From contig BCKC01000006.1 of the NCBI GenBank assembly GCA_001600455.1, positions 930,001 to 994,000 of the forward strand: a DNA stretch of 64,000 bases. Direction: 5' to 3'. Each line of letters starts with the position of its first letter. Position 1 is the first letter of the stretch. Under the pieces are notes generated by a model. The model saw only the letters and a program-made list of their open reading frames with translations. It was not told the DNA's origin and ran no database searches. Below, piece after piece: positions 11,906 to 23,500 of this stretch. The position numbers were made by a program, and so were the translations under genes. This DNA is from Endocalyx cinctus. Its lineage: Eukaryota; Ascomycota; Sordariomycetes; Amphisphaeriales; Apiosporaceae.

Positions 11906-12793
11906 CTAGCTACTCCGGCTACTACTGCTGCTACTACTACTAGAGCTACTTCTACGACCGTGACCCTTGTGCTTCTTCTTCTCCTTTTTGTGTTTTTTAT
12001 CCTTCTTAAACTTATGACCCATAGCCCCCATACCAGCCATACCAGCACCGTATCCGAAACCACCACCTGCTCCATGACCACCTCCTCCATGACTACTACT
12101 ACTACTACTACCATGCTTTCCTCCTCCCAAGAACTGCGACGCGGCCGCGGCTCCCAATGCGGCGAGGCCGGCACCCCCGGCACCGCCTCCGCCGATTTTA
12201 CTACCGGCGCCGGCCGCTAGAGCGGTACCGATCATCGATCCCATCCCCTTATCGTGAGTGTTCGGATCCCCGCCGTGCTGCTGCTGTGGGTAAGGTGAAT
12301 ACGGTTGCTGATGCTCTTGGTAGGGAGGTGGGTGTCCTTGGTGCTGCTGATTGTACGGGTCGTGGTATCCCTGGGGCGGCGGCGGCGGCGGCGCATACTG
12401 GCCATGACCTTGACCTCGGTTATCGTAGGGCGGTTGCTGACCGCCGGGGTAGTATTGGGGCGGGGGAGCACCGTAAGGCTGCTGGTGCGGGGGATAAGGG
12501 GAGTATTGTTGCTGCGGAGGATAAGGGGGATGTTGTTGCTGAGGCGGATACGGTGAGTGTTGAGGAGGATACGGTGAATGCTGAGGAGGATATGGCGGCT
12601 GTTGGTGAGGAGGATAGGGGGACTGCTGGGGAGGGTATGGCGAATGCGAAGGTGATGGGCTGCCGTATTGATGCTGAGGAGGATACTGACCCGCCGGCGG
12701 GTACTGATTTTGGGGGGGATATTGGCCATCGGGAGGATATGGGGGGTAGCCTCCACCGCCACCGCCGCCACTGTAATAACCTTGATTAGACAT
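11906..12793 (-). CDS. YPP-repeat, glycine-zipper and Lys/Ser-tail low-complexity protein
   Basis: A single exon of 295 aa. The order is: a short Gly run (9-15), about 150 residues of YPPQ/YPPH/YPPY-type repeats with Gln and His, a Gly/Ala-rich hydrophobic segment (about 185-225, GMGSMIGTALAAGAG and GLAALGAAAASQFLGGG), a Ser and Gly/His block, then a basic stretch (KFKKDKKHKKEKKKHKGH) and a C-terminal run of Ser. The P/Y-rich head plus Gly-zipper middle resembles small PGY-rich membrane-associated or condensate-forming proteins in plants and fungi, but similarity by composition is weak evidence. The coding triplet repeats (about 11920-11950 and 12095-12115) are likely to vary in length between strains. 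A long frame on the opposite strand is a compositional shadow. Confidence 0.75.
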   Translation of the reverse strand: MSNQGYYSGGGGGGGYPPYPPDGQYPPQNQYPPAGQYPPQHQYGSPSPSHSPYPPQQSPYPPHQQPPYPPQHSPYPPQHSPYPPQQQHPPYPPQQQYSPYPPHQQPYGAPPPQYYPGGQQPPYDNRGQGHGQYAPPPPPPQGYHDPYNQQHQGHPPPYQEHQQPYSPYPQQQHGGDPNTHDKGMGSMIGTALAAGAGSKIGGGGAGGAGLAALGAAAASQFLGGGKHGSSSSSSHGGGGHGAGGGFGYGAGMAGMGAMGHKFKKDKKHKKEKKKHKGHGRRSSSSSSSSSSSRSS

Positions 12794-13684
12794 GACGAAT
12801 AAATATACGATGTTCTAATATAGGCAGGGTATGAAAATGAGGGATGGCCGTAAGTGAAATATTAATTAAAGACAAATAAAATAGCTAAGATACTCGGAGT
12901 GAGAGGAGGGAAAAGAAAAAGTAAGAGACCCTTCATAGGATTAGGTAAATGAGGGAGAGGGGCAAATTGATTACCAGATTCCGTAATTCTGATTATAGAG
13001 GGGCAGAGGGGTAGAGAGGCTTACTGATTGCCCCACTAAACCTATTAACTACGGAGTAGGCAGCTAGGTAGGACTAGACTAGCTGCCAGCTGCCAGCGTA
13101 ATTCCGCCACACTACAGCCACATCCAAATATCCTCTGCCACCTCCTTTTGATTCCTATCGAACCAGTCAGGTAAGGTAAGTTAAGATACTCTGATATATA
13201 CGCCTTCCAACACCATATTTCCTCAACTCTCTATAGATTATGGCTTTATTATACTTCGTTTCCTCAGAGTTAGGGTAAAAAAAAAAAAATCTACTGAGCT
13301 GTGCTTAGATAAGCATCGGCTACATTGTTATACATCACAAGTCAGAGGGAGTATGCAAGTTGTATCTCCTATGTATCCTAGGGAATATCATTCATATATT
13401 ATTCAGTTACAATTTGGGATATGAAAACTCCAACGCTTCCAGTAGATTAACGATCATTTCATTACTAAACAACTATCGCCATTGCCACTCCAATTAAACC
13501 AATGTTTTCCACACATATACACATATATGCTGATCTATGGAACCGCTTCCATTGGTGATTTTCCAAGATCGCTGTATTTTCAGGGAGCTGGGCTTCCGTA
13601 TCCTTCATCGGCGTTTCGGGGTATGATATTTTTATTTGCCCATGGGCAAGGTGATATCCGTTTTCGTCGCCGCCGCCGCTCTCA
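12794..13684. other. intergenic, promoter side of the YPP gene
   Basis: About 890 bp. It contains purine-rich stretches (12900-12960) and a CAGCTAGGTAGG motif near 13061-13072 followed by AGCTGCCAGCTGCCAG. No coding frame is convincing. Confidence 0.5.
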
Positions 13685-14416
13685 TCACCAGAATCCCGGG
13701 ATCTCCTTGCAGGTTACTTTGGACGGTTCGCGCCAAGCCGCACCCGGAGTATCCCTGTCCACGATAGTGATGGGTTTGAGGATGCGGAGAAGTCGGTCGT
13801 CGATCTCTTTGAAAAGAACCGCCGGGGCCCGGCTTTCTGTTTCTGGAGGCGGCCCCTCAGCTATCACCTCCATCGTCGCCGTTTCTAATTCGGCGACGAC
13901 CCGGTCGAGAAGGTCTCCGGTGTAACCTTTGTTCAGCAGGAACGAGATATCCGCTTCCTTCTCCCAGGCATTGCAGGCAACTCCGCGCTCGTATATCTTG
14001 TGCCCGTAGTCCTCGTCGCCGCTGAAGAACCACTTGCTGTATAGGTTCCTGGCATATCGTACGGTCGTATAATAGTAGTGTGACCACACGATAGCCTCGA
14101 AGTTCGCCTCCGAGTATTGTTCTTCTTCTCGGTAGGTGATTCGGCTATTGAATTCCTCCGCTTCCCTCTCTGCGACCTTGTAGTAGTTGTATAGACATGC
14201 GGAGGCGTAATCATGTCTATCGCAGAGGCGTTGTCGCCAGCTCCTGGTCCCTTCCTCGCAGCGTATGCCATGACACCTGGCAGCACACTCGTATTGAGGT
14301 TTGGACTTCGACGTGTTTTCGCTAATCTCGGGTACGGGTGGGCCAGGCAAAGCAACACCGGCACTTGTGGAGTCATCGGGCCCAGAAGTCGAGTGGATTT
14401 CGATAGGGGAAGCCAT
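13685..14416 (-). CDS. hypothetical protein with N-terminal Cys/His motif
   Basis: A single exon of 243 aa. After about 40 disordered residues comes a compact Cys/His stretch (YECAARCHGIRCEEG then RLCDRH), which could bind a metal. The rest is predicted to be mostly helical and acidic, with many Tyr and Trp. No family is recognised. Codon use and GC content are clearly above those of the flanking AT-rich DNA, which supports a real gene. It stands alone at the edge of a 2.8 kb gene desert. Confidence 0.62.
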   Translation of the reverse strand: MASPIEIHSTSGPDDSTSAGVALPGPPVPEISENTSKSKPQYECAARCHGIRCEEGTRSWRQRLCDRHDYASACLYNYYKVAEREAEEFNSRITYREEEQYSEANFEAIVWSHYYYTTVRYARNLYSKWFFSGDEDYGHKIYERGVACNAWEKEADISFLLNKGYTGDLLDRVVAELETATMEVIAEGPPPETESRAPAVLFKEIDDRLLRILKPITIVDRDTPGAAWREPSKVTCKEIPGFW

Positions 14417-17247
14417 TTGGATAGCTTCGGGGAGAAGAGTGATTGAGTAATTGTATATATAATTTTATAGAAGAGGATTTTGAGCGGCAAAGTAGTTTAT
14501 GCAGCAATTATCCAAGAAAAGAAACAAAAATGACTTGGTTTTCTTTGATTATTTCTGCAAGCTTGCTGAGCTCTGATATATAGAGGTAGGGTCGAAGAGG
14601 ACAGCTTTCAATAGTTATTGGCTTGCTTAGCTCGGTGCCAAGTTTCAGTTGATTAAAGTGAGCAATATAGCAAGAAAGTGAAATGTAAAAGAAGTATTCG
14701 TGAAGAAGATGAGTAATTAGAAATAAGTTTGAGGATAAGATTGGCCTGTATTTATACTTTGTCCTAAAGAGCAGAATAGGATGAGCATATTCACTTCTAA
14801 TAAGTAGTTAATCCTGCTTTAATTAACTAGCTTCGGAGTAAATGAAAGATATTCAATGATCTTATGAACCTCTAGGGAAAAGTTTGACCATCGCGGGTCC
14901 TTAGCATTCTAGCCCATTCAATGGGTTTCACCACCTTCGCACTCAGCCATGATCTTGGTGGATGTTGACGAATCAACTTTTGCCAAAATCTGTCTCGTTA
15001 TCATGGTTGTGTAAATTGACGGTCAGATCATCTGGCATTTGTTGATTTTAGGCATAATTATCTGTATAAGAAACGAGGGTAGGATAGGGCTGAATTTGTC
15101 ACGTCATAGCATAAAGTGACCGCTATCATGGACGAAAGTTGGCGCTGCTCATCCGGGTGCTGCTTTAAGCCTTAATACAGTGGCCACCGGATGGCTAGAG
15201 TAAAGTTTATATCCGTTTAAGACGGCCGTATGGGCCATCTACGATTGCACTCGCCAGCGAATATAGATTGTTTAGCTTTCTAAGGGAATGGGGTAGGTTG
15301 GAGTGTAGGGCAGCGCAGTTACGTAGACAGAGCTTAGCAGTGGGATAGGGGTGTAGTTTAAGAACCGAACCGAATAACTATGGCCTTGAATCCTGACTTT
15401 TCTCTTCTATCTTCGAGGCAAAGGCCTCCACGATATATAGACGCCACACCTTAGATTATATAATATATAGGACCCTTCACAAATGTGCGTAAGTTTTGTT
15501 TTGGGGTTTACCAATAACATTGAAGTTATAGTCAGCTTTTGCATGGGTGATTATGTCGTTGATTGTGCCTGACGTTAAGCATCATACGTGATAATTCGAG
15601 AGGTACCCGACTCTTGTCTACTATATAGTAAGTATCTTGACGAGAAGCAAGTGGCAAAGTGCGTTCTGAATGGTTGAATATCAGTCTCAGAACTCAGATT
15701 AGTTTACAAGTTAAAAAGAATAAGATTAAGCCTCACATCACATATTTACAGTTAGAGAAGGCTTTTTTCCCTTTTTTCCTTCTTTCCTTTTTTTTTTTTT
15801 TTTAACTTTCAGTCGGATAGAAATAGAAGGACCTGAGACCATAGGTAATTAACGCTTGGCGACATGATGGTTAGGTGATTTTAGGTGAGGTTTTAAGAAT
15901 GAAGCTATAATAATAGAAGAAACCAACCTCTTCTGGAAATAATACATTACGAATATTAGCCCTTTCTCCCCAAGTTTAGATTTCGTTAGCAGAGAGAGTT
16001 GTCGTTTCGTCGGCAGACACTGGTAAGATGAGATTTTTCAAGGCAATGCTAAAGTTTAATATTGATTTATACGGGCAAGTTCCAATCTGATAACTCTGTT
16101 TATAAAGGAGCGCACTTTATTGCTCCAGGACGTCTATACTGGATTCTTTTTGCTCTTGCCGTTGTCTCACATTGAAAGAAAAAGGAGAAAAGAACGGGCT
16201 ATAAATAATACCGGTAATCATATTACCATCGTATTATTATATAGCCAGAAGAAACCAAAAGAGATACAAGCCTATCATAGTCTAGGACACCATGCATAGG
16301 GATTGCTCAAAGTTTATAATTTGTTTTTCTCAGAACCACGCGAGTTTGGTGTTTCTAACCGTGTAGATGCTAAATTTATGAAAAATTTTAATGAACAAAA
16401 GTATCGGTTGTTCTTAAATAGGTAGTTACGGGACAATAGGTTCCTTACCATAATTGAATTATAGCTCAAGTATGAAGTGAGAAAGCAAAAGGCGGAAAAA
16501 TGATACAAGAAGTACTATAATATGGTCATTTTCGTATATGTGTATTGCATGCTTGCTTCTTTATCCTTGGAGATTTGAGGAAGTATTATAATTGAATTGA
16601 CTCGGCAATTAATACCATAAAATCTCATATTTACATCATAATTCATCTACTTGTCTACCCCGACCATAATCATATTATATGAAGCCAGGCATTTTTTAGT
16701 CGATAGATCACGGACCGTCTCATATTATCTCTTATAATTACCTGTAATTACGGCCCCGTTAAAATCAGCTTGCTTATAATATGTTTTAAGCTTGTAGATG
16801 ATATGGTATGGTACGATTGCCATGATTGAAAATCGTCAATAACATAGGCTTTCATAATGATATCAAACAATTGGGGTTTTAGGGTTTATTTGTAAAGGTT
16901 ACACAGTCAAAGCTGCATTCCATGTTGTGGAAGGTTAGCGTAGCTACCTAGGTAGTTAACTAAGTATTTATTATACGTGTGCCTTCAAGAGTTCCAAGAT
17001 TATACGATCATGGCATCGACAACTACGGGTTTTCTAGCCTTGATAGTGTAGAAATGACAATGTGATTAGTTATTGATTTCACGAAAGGCAGCTTACGAAG
17101 TCAATTGATTATATAACTATCTTACCGACAGCTCCGAATTAAGTATGCGTGTCAGCATCGATTACGAGGGTACTCCTCGTAGAAACATTTATCGTGAAAA
17201 ATAATACGTGTTCATCACCCCGAGATAGCTATTATAAAGATATAATT
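14417..17247. other. AT-rich gene desert
   Basis: About 2.8 kb without a supported gene. It has a T/C-rich tract (about 15770-15804) and a TAGCTACCTAGGTAGTTA palindrome-like motif (16941-16958). The section 14880-15480 is somewhat GC-richer and may be decayed coding sequence, but all frames are broken by stops. Confidence 0.5.
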
Positions 17248-20200
17248 TCAAGCGCCCTCACCCAGCAAGATTCTTCGCTTGTTGATACGATCCGGACCAT
17301 GCTTCTCTACGAGACGTCGTTCCTCCTTTGCTCGCTTCTTCCGCTCTTTTTCACTCTTTGGGGGCTCTTGAGAGTCAATCAACATTAAGGCATCATCATC
17401 GCGGCGAGTCCAAATCCCTCTGGTTTTCTGCGGTAAATCCTCGCCAGCTTGAAGCTTCTCCATTACATGAACGGCAAGGTGGATCGTCCACGTTGATGCT
17501 TTCAAAGCCCGTTTCACGATGCCTTCTGGGTAACCAAGACTTATATAGTGATCTATGATCTCTTTTGGTTGGTTTTGGATAAGTGGAGCGCTCGATGCCG
17601 GGCCATTTGAGGCGGGGCGAGGAGTGGGGCGTATATCTGATCGGGTTGGCACCGGGGCTGCTTTCTTAGTCTGAGTTGAATTTTGAAAAGGGGAGGGAAG
17701 AGAGCGCCGATTTTGATGCAAATTCTTAGTCTTCTTATCAATACGTTGTAATGTATTGATCGGATCGGAAGATTTCGAGCTCTCACCCGTTTCGTCGATC
17801 CTGTGAACCGAGTGTCGAGCTGTCGTTCGCGAGGTTGGTATCCTACCTGGCTCCTCTCTGTTATCGTGGGTAGAAGAATTCGTTGTATTAAGACCAATTA
17901 AATCCGACTCTGACATGAGTTGTTGCGAAGGTGTGATGTTTGGTTGAGTCTCCTCGTCAAACTCGTCTTCTATATCATACGGGGCAAATTGTTGCGTTTC
18001 GGGTTCAAATCTGAAGTCTTGCGTTTCAGGCTCAGCATTAGGTCTTCTAACGTGAGAAAACTTTGGCAGCTCATGCATTTCATCCCTCATTTCATCATCT
18101 TCCTCGTGTCGTTCAATGGTTTCTAGTCGACGTAGGTTGTGATGTGTAGGTGTCGACGGACTCTGGACAACGGCGACTTGGCGTAGGTGAGACGTCCCGG
18201 TCACTTCGTCAGGTGTTGACGGAATCACGCCACCGCGATCTATTCGTCTACGCTTAGGCGTGGAATTAGAATAATCCAGAGTAGGATTTTCTTGGATAGA
18301 AGAGAATCGGCGTTTCGTAGAAAGTATAGCAGCAGGTGACGACGGTAAATGATCGGGAGTGGGAGAAGTTGCACCGACTTCTTCGTCTTGCTCTTCACCG
18401 CTATCGCTGTCGCTTTCCTCCCCGAAATTCGCCAGACTCTCTTCAAAATCAAAAAGATATTTTTCATAAAGCCCACGAATTTCGTCCGGTGCACTTTGTA
18501 ATTCAACCCAGTTGAAGCCAAGATCTTCTGCAATTCGTTCCCAATCCCGTTCAGCGGGAACAAGCTTTTGGGATTCTACGACTTTCCATAGACTCCACAG
18601 GTCGATAGATCTCCCTCTGATGCTTAGCAAAGGTGGCGTTGTGATCCCTTCAATCTCTCGAAAGGCATTGTAATTTTTATAAAATTCATCTTTGAGGCCG
18701 AAACCAGATGCCGGGGTAAATGCGTCACCCTCGTCCGGCGAAGTCTGGTATGTTGAGGGCAAGGTATCGTTATCATTTATAGACCTTTTGGAAATGGCTT
18801 GGAGTTGTAGAGGTGATCTAGCACTGGTTCTATTTTGCTGGAGCACGACCTCGTCTTCTGCGATATTATTGTGCAATATTGGGTCCCGTCTAGAATTATG
18901 CTCTGGCTGGTCTTTTTCGTCGTCCACTTCATCTAGAAAAACGCTTCTGTTTACACGCAGTCTCGTGGGCCTATGACTCGGCGTCCCGGAAGCCGGTGTC
19001 TGAGTGGGGTTGCGTTCTCGAGCAGGCGTGTTCATATTAGAGCGTGTAGGTGTTCGAGGTAGGGAGTTCGATTCATCTCCGTCGGCTATCTCATCATCTT
19101 TTTGTCGGCGCGATGGCTTCGAGCTCCCTGCCTCGGCCGTCCACCGCTCGACATCATCTTGGTACCGATGAGATAAGATCTTAATCCATCGATCTCTCCA
19201 GGAGTTATACGTATGCTGAGGAAACTAGGAGTATGTCAGAAAGGCAAGATGGTTCAATTTGGTTAATGTGAGTCCTTACATCATGTTCTAGCTCTTTGAA
19301 AATGAGGTTTCCTGAGATTCCCATGCCTCTCTTAATCGAGTTTCGTATGTGTTGCACCAGTATTTCGTCTTGCTGTGGCGTAAATTTGGCTCTCCTTTTG
19401 ATAGTATTCGGACTTTGGATGGGTGTCTGGTCTCGAGCTGGACTTGACTTTGGGCTGTCTATAGGTATACGAGGAGAATATGCTTGCGTGTCCTGACCCC
19501 AACGGGGAGGCGGAGTGGATACACTTTCTTCCTCCAAGATTTGTCGACGCGGATAATAGCATAACTTTTTTAACCAACGATCTCTCCACGATTGCCAGGA
19601 ATGACGTGGATTCTGGGGTTATTGATTAGCGGTGTACGCATATATAATAATGTTAGATAATGGGAGCATACTTCCTCTTCAAGTGACTTCCACATAGCAT
19701 TTCCACCTGGCCTTTTACCCTTACGCTCGGATTGCACCACGAACAGAGTTAGTGCTTCATCATCTTCTGGGGTGAATGGAGTTCTGGTTGATTTTGGCGG
19801 TGCAGATTGTGAGACGCCGCTGGGTTGGGCAACATTTGATCTCTTCGTTGGCGACCGAGCAGAGTTTCCAGATTGGTTTGTCTGCGATGAAAGCGAATAT
19901 TTGTCCAAATTTGTGACGGAGCCTGTTTTGATGGCGTCCTCAACGAATTTATGAGAATAAGAACGCGGAGGTAGTCTGTCTTTTCTCCCATGGTTTAATA
20001 GAAGGTATTGGGCGTCTCTATCTAATTTGACTACTTGGCCTCCGTTATTCTAGCTGGCGTTAGCAATGAAGAGGAGGGTAATATGATATGATTGAACACA
20101 ATGAAGTGAGTATACCTTTATACTGCGAACACAATTTTCTCGATCCGGTACTTGATGTCCAACCCAGAAAATCATATCTTTAAATAGACCATCACAGCTC

Positions 20201-20253
20201 CCATCATCGTGAGGTATGGCATCGTTACGAACGATGTCCATGTTGATCTTCAA
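17248..20253 (-). CDS. rap1: telomere-binding protein Rap1 homologue (BRCT, two Myb, ARID-like, RCT)
   Basis: Exons on the minus strand are 20253-20116, 20049-19672, 19612-19280 and 19224-17248; introns are 66, 59 and 55 bp, all phase 0. The product has about 941 aa. In order there is a BRCT domain (about 20-90, FKDMIFWVGHQV), a first Myb unit (about 136-192, FTPEDDEAL...SWRDRW), a second Myb unit (about 245-300, FTPQQDEILV...SWRDRW), an ARID/BRIGHT-like segment (about 461-550, IDLWSLWKVV...YEKYLFDFE), a long disordered acidic region, and a C-terminal Rap1 protein-interaction domain (about 846-941, DHYISLGYPEGIVKRAL). Rap1 proteins act at telomeres, either bound directly or recruited by TRF-type proteins, and some also regulate transcription. 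The third intron has two possible acceptors 9 bp apart; the first gives a Myb spacing equal to that of unit one. Confidence 0.88.
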
Positions 20254-20315
20254 ACTTTAGGGTTAATTGTCTTGATTTGTCTTCTGATGTTTCAATGAAG
20301 ATCAATTTGGTGGCA

Positions 20316-20352
20316 AATGAATGAATGAATGAATGAATGGATGGATGGATGA
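20316..20352. repeat. AATG/GGAT tetranucleotide microsatellite
   Basis: About six AATG units pass into three GGAT-type units. It lies about 70 bp upstream of the rap1 start codon, so length changes could affect its 5' region. Confidence 0.9.
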
Positions 20353-21522
20353 TTCCTAATCACTCGGGTAGTCTAATGGATATTTATCTTTCAAAGTTGA
20401 GTGTCAGTAATTGCTCTTTTTTTTATGACGCGATGCCGTCGGGGTTTATGTAAGTTGGAGAGGAAGGTACCTAGGTATGGAATAGAATACCTAAAGGGTT
20501 GTAAATAGTGCTAAGAGCTAAACTGTAAAATTTAAGGTTAGGTGATGGGTAATTGCATTTAAGGTGACATACAGTATATTTGAAAAGCGAAGAATTTACG
20601 CGGTCAAATATTTTATTATACTTATTGACAGAGATGAATTTTTTTCTTGTTTCTATGGAAAACCATGAGCGTATGAGATGAAGCAATACAGTATTTTATA
20701 TAAGGTGAAAAAAAAAAATAGAATATTAAAAGAAAAGATAGCAGTCAAGTGGATGTCTCTCGTGAATAGAGTTTCAACTGACGCGTGATGCTGATTGTCG
20801 AAGGTTAATTAAGTAATTAACACTTTCTTTCTTTATTTAGATTCCCCACATTATGTAAGGTTAAGGCATTCATCGTATAGGACTATACTATGGTATATAG
20901 TAATATCCTATATCCGATGCATATATATATCCATACACAGTATATATAATACTACCTAGGCAGCTAGGTACATATAAATAATTGTTTTAGTAGCACCGCC
21001 TCAAAACTGGTTATACCGTTTAAGCCACAATAAGCAAGGAGTTGGGAGGTAGGCGTTTGTAGGGCTGGTAGAGCGTAGTATACTCTCTGCTGACTTGCCT
21101 GGATTTTCTCATGTGCTCTCTTTCATCAAACACTCACTTGACTTTTTATCATAAAAAACATACCGGATGACTCGGTGACTCTAAAGTAACCGTGTCTCTA
21201 TTTTTTTCATACCCGTGGACTTTATTGAGTTTTGTCATATTGAATTTTATGTCGTCAGAGCGAATTTTAAATATTTTATTTTCAAAGCATTGCGAAATCC
21301 AGAAACCCAGAAATCCAGACTAGTTTATTTTTTTTTTTTTTTATTTGGCTTATTCGAAAATCTGGCGTCCTCATTCTGGCCTCACTTTGCCCCATTTATT
21401 TATCAAATGGATTTTTTACCCGAATCTTTATATTTACAGTACATACTTATGCGATACAATACGACAACATAATACACGATATACCAAATTTTAGCTCAAA
21501 ACATCCTGAGAATTGAAATTTG

Positions 21523-21554
21523 AAAAAAAAAAAAAAAAANAAAAAAAAAAAAAA
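21523..21554. repeat. poly-A tract containing one undetermined base
   Basis: A run of A residues about 32 bp long with a single N at 21540. This is the only ambiguous base in the window and probably marks a sequencing or assembly problem in the homopolymer. Confidence 0.95.
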
Positions 21555-21668
21555 GTCACGGTTTTCTCAATTCGTCAAGGTCTATTTTCTCAAGCACCCT
21601 CTTAGGTGCTAAAGGCGATCTAGCCTAACAAGGGTGACAAATAAATTATAAACCCCTAAAAATAAAGC

Positions 21669-23215
21669 ATGGGGATGATCGGTCAAATCGCTTTAGGCGT
21701 TCTCGCCATTTCTTTTATGACCTTTGTCGCATTCTTTGGTCGATTACCAGCTTTAAGGTAGGTTTTTCCATGCATTCGTTTATTTACCCTCGTTATACAT
21801 ATATGTATGTATGTACCTTGCATAATGCCTACCGTCCATCCTGCTAGGGTATACGGATACCTATCATGTCTCGGATTGCGACCACGAGGCTGCTCCACTT
21901 ATTTTCTCATCGCGTGTACTATCCATCGATGGATGGATTGTATCGAGACGTATCAGGTGACGGTTAAGGTGGATATTCAAGCTTCATCATAGTATATACT
22001 GACATCATAACGTCATCTAGACATACGCCGATTGCCTGGTTGCATCGCGTACTCTGGGTTTACATACCCAACGGGATATTATGGGTTGATCAGAAGCTGA
22101 CGTCGGGACGGTTCACGTCGTCTATGGGGAGGTTTGGCCATTTCGTCATGTACGGGCGGCATCCCACTATCTTGATATTTTTCATCGTCTTGCTCGTGGG
22201 AGGCGAATATCTCTTTCTCCCAGGCGCCTGGCCGCGGCTGAGCGCGTTCCACAAAGTCGCCGGTACCGTCGCCGTGATCCTTCCGTACGTGTTCCTATAC
22301 CTAGCCGCGAACGGCGATCCGGGCGTGGTAACCCCGGCGACGCACGCAAAATACATGTCGCACTATCCGTATGATTTTGCCCTCTTCCACCCGGGCCACG
22401 AGTGCCGGACGTGCCGGGTTCTAAAACCGGCAAGATCCAAGCACTGCAGCGTGTGCAACCGCTGCGTCCACAAGATGGACCACCACTGCGTCTTCATCAA
22501 TAATTGCGTTGGTTATGGTAATCACCATTGGTTCCTTTTATTGCTGCTTTCAAGTGCCATCCTTACGACGTACGGCGCTATTTTAGGCCTCGGTCTGGTG
22601 TCGGAGAACGCGCGGGGTCACCACAACCCTAGCGGGTCGGTCCCTCCGTTTGCTCTCTGGAAGCCCCGAAACATGATTTGGAGGCATTACTTCGTTCTCA
22701 TGACCTTTGGAATCCAGGACAACGTCGGGGTCGGTTCCGTCACTCTCTTAACCGTTATGACCTCTCCCCTGATATGGGGCCTGTTACTCTACCACGTCTA
22801 TCTGATCTACTGCGGAACGACTACAAACGAAAGCATGAAGTGGCAGGACTGGAAAATGGAAATGGACGACGGTTTCGCATTTAAGCGTCGTTTACCGGAA
22901 GGGCGGCCCAAGGATCCGCTCTACGAAGCGAGCTGGACCCGCTGGCCCGTTGAACCCATCCAGGTTCTGGTCCGAACCGAAGACGGCGCGCTGCCTTCTG
23001 GTGATTCACCGCTAGGTATCGGCGAGTGGGAGCGTGTATGGCACCTCCGTGATGTAGAAAACCTCTACGACATCGGTTTCACTGATAATCTCATCGACGT
23101 GTTCATCCCCAACCACTCGTTCCGAGCCGAGCCCACTAACGATGTGGAGAGGGGCAAGCGGGCTAGAAAGCCCAAGGCGGCGCGAGGAGCTCATCTTGTT
23201 TCAGCCACGACGTAG
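21669..23215 (+). CDS. swf1: DHHC palmitoyltransferase Swf1
   Basis: Exons are 21669-21757 and 22021-23215; the intron is 263 bp (GTAGGT...CTAG) and splits an Arg codon. The product has 427 aa. There are two N-terminal membrane segments (about 5-25 and 75-95), another near 110-125, then the Cys-rich domain with [22 protein letters not shown] and the active-site DHHC at about 183-186, followed by [11 protein letters not shown] and two further membrane segments. The short first exon reads [11 protein letters not shown], matching the conserved Swf1 N-terminus, which supports the long intron. Swf1 works in the ER membrane and attaches palmitate to Cys next to membrane spans, notably on SNAREs, with auto-acylation of the DHHC Cys as intermediate. 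Confidence 0.9.
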
Positions 23216-23500
23216 AGTTGAGATCATATTTCGTGTCCCTGCAGTGGATTTTAGTAGTTATGCATCATATGTGTATTATATGTATGTACATATCATCTTG
23301 AATCGATCAGTTTATATGTCGTAGCATAAAAATTCGTGTATGTATACAAAGTATGTGCAATGTAATAATAGTATACAGGGTGCATTATTTGGGGATGCTC
23401 ATGATTGAGTAGTCTATCATACAAAATTTATATGAAAAAAAAAAAAAAAAGGACTAGAAATAGGGGAGAAATGGGTGGGGGTGGAGCGGACTTTGTGTCA

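Larger units (their letters stand above)
20254..21668. other. intergenic region between divergent rap1 and swf1
   Basis: About 1.4 kb. It holds an AATG/GGAT microsatellite, CCTAGG-type motifs (about 20466-20478 and 20952-20970), a 32 bp A tract with one N, and AT-rich DNA. It acts as a shared promoter region for two divergent genes. No gene was seen. Confidence 0.5.

Noticed and set aside
12157..12789. 210-codon plus-strand frame opposite the YPP protein
   Set aside because: It is a shadow of the repetitive gene; its Arg/Gly/Glu-rich translation comes from the complementary repeat and has no independent support.
15210..15265. Minus-strand words reading like IVDGPYGR, similar to the FAD/NAD-domain motif of ferric reductases
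   Set aside because: All frames around it are full of stops and no other reductase motif could be found, so a chance match or untraceable remnant is more likely.
16868..16895. TTTTAGGGTTTA words resembling telomere repeats
   Set aside because: Only one or two units in AT-rich DNA, far from any chromosome end signal.
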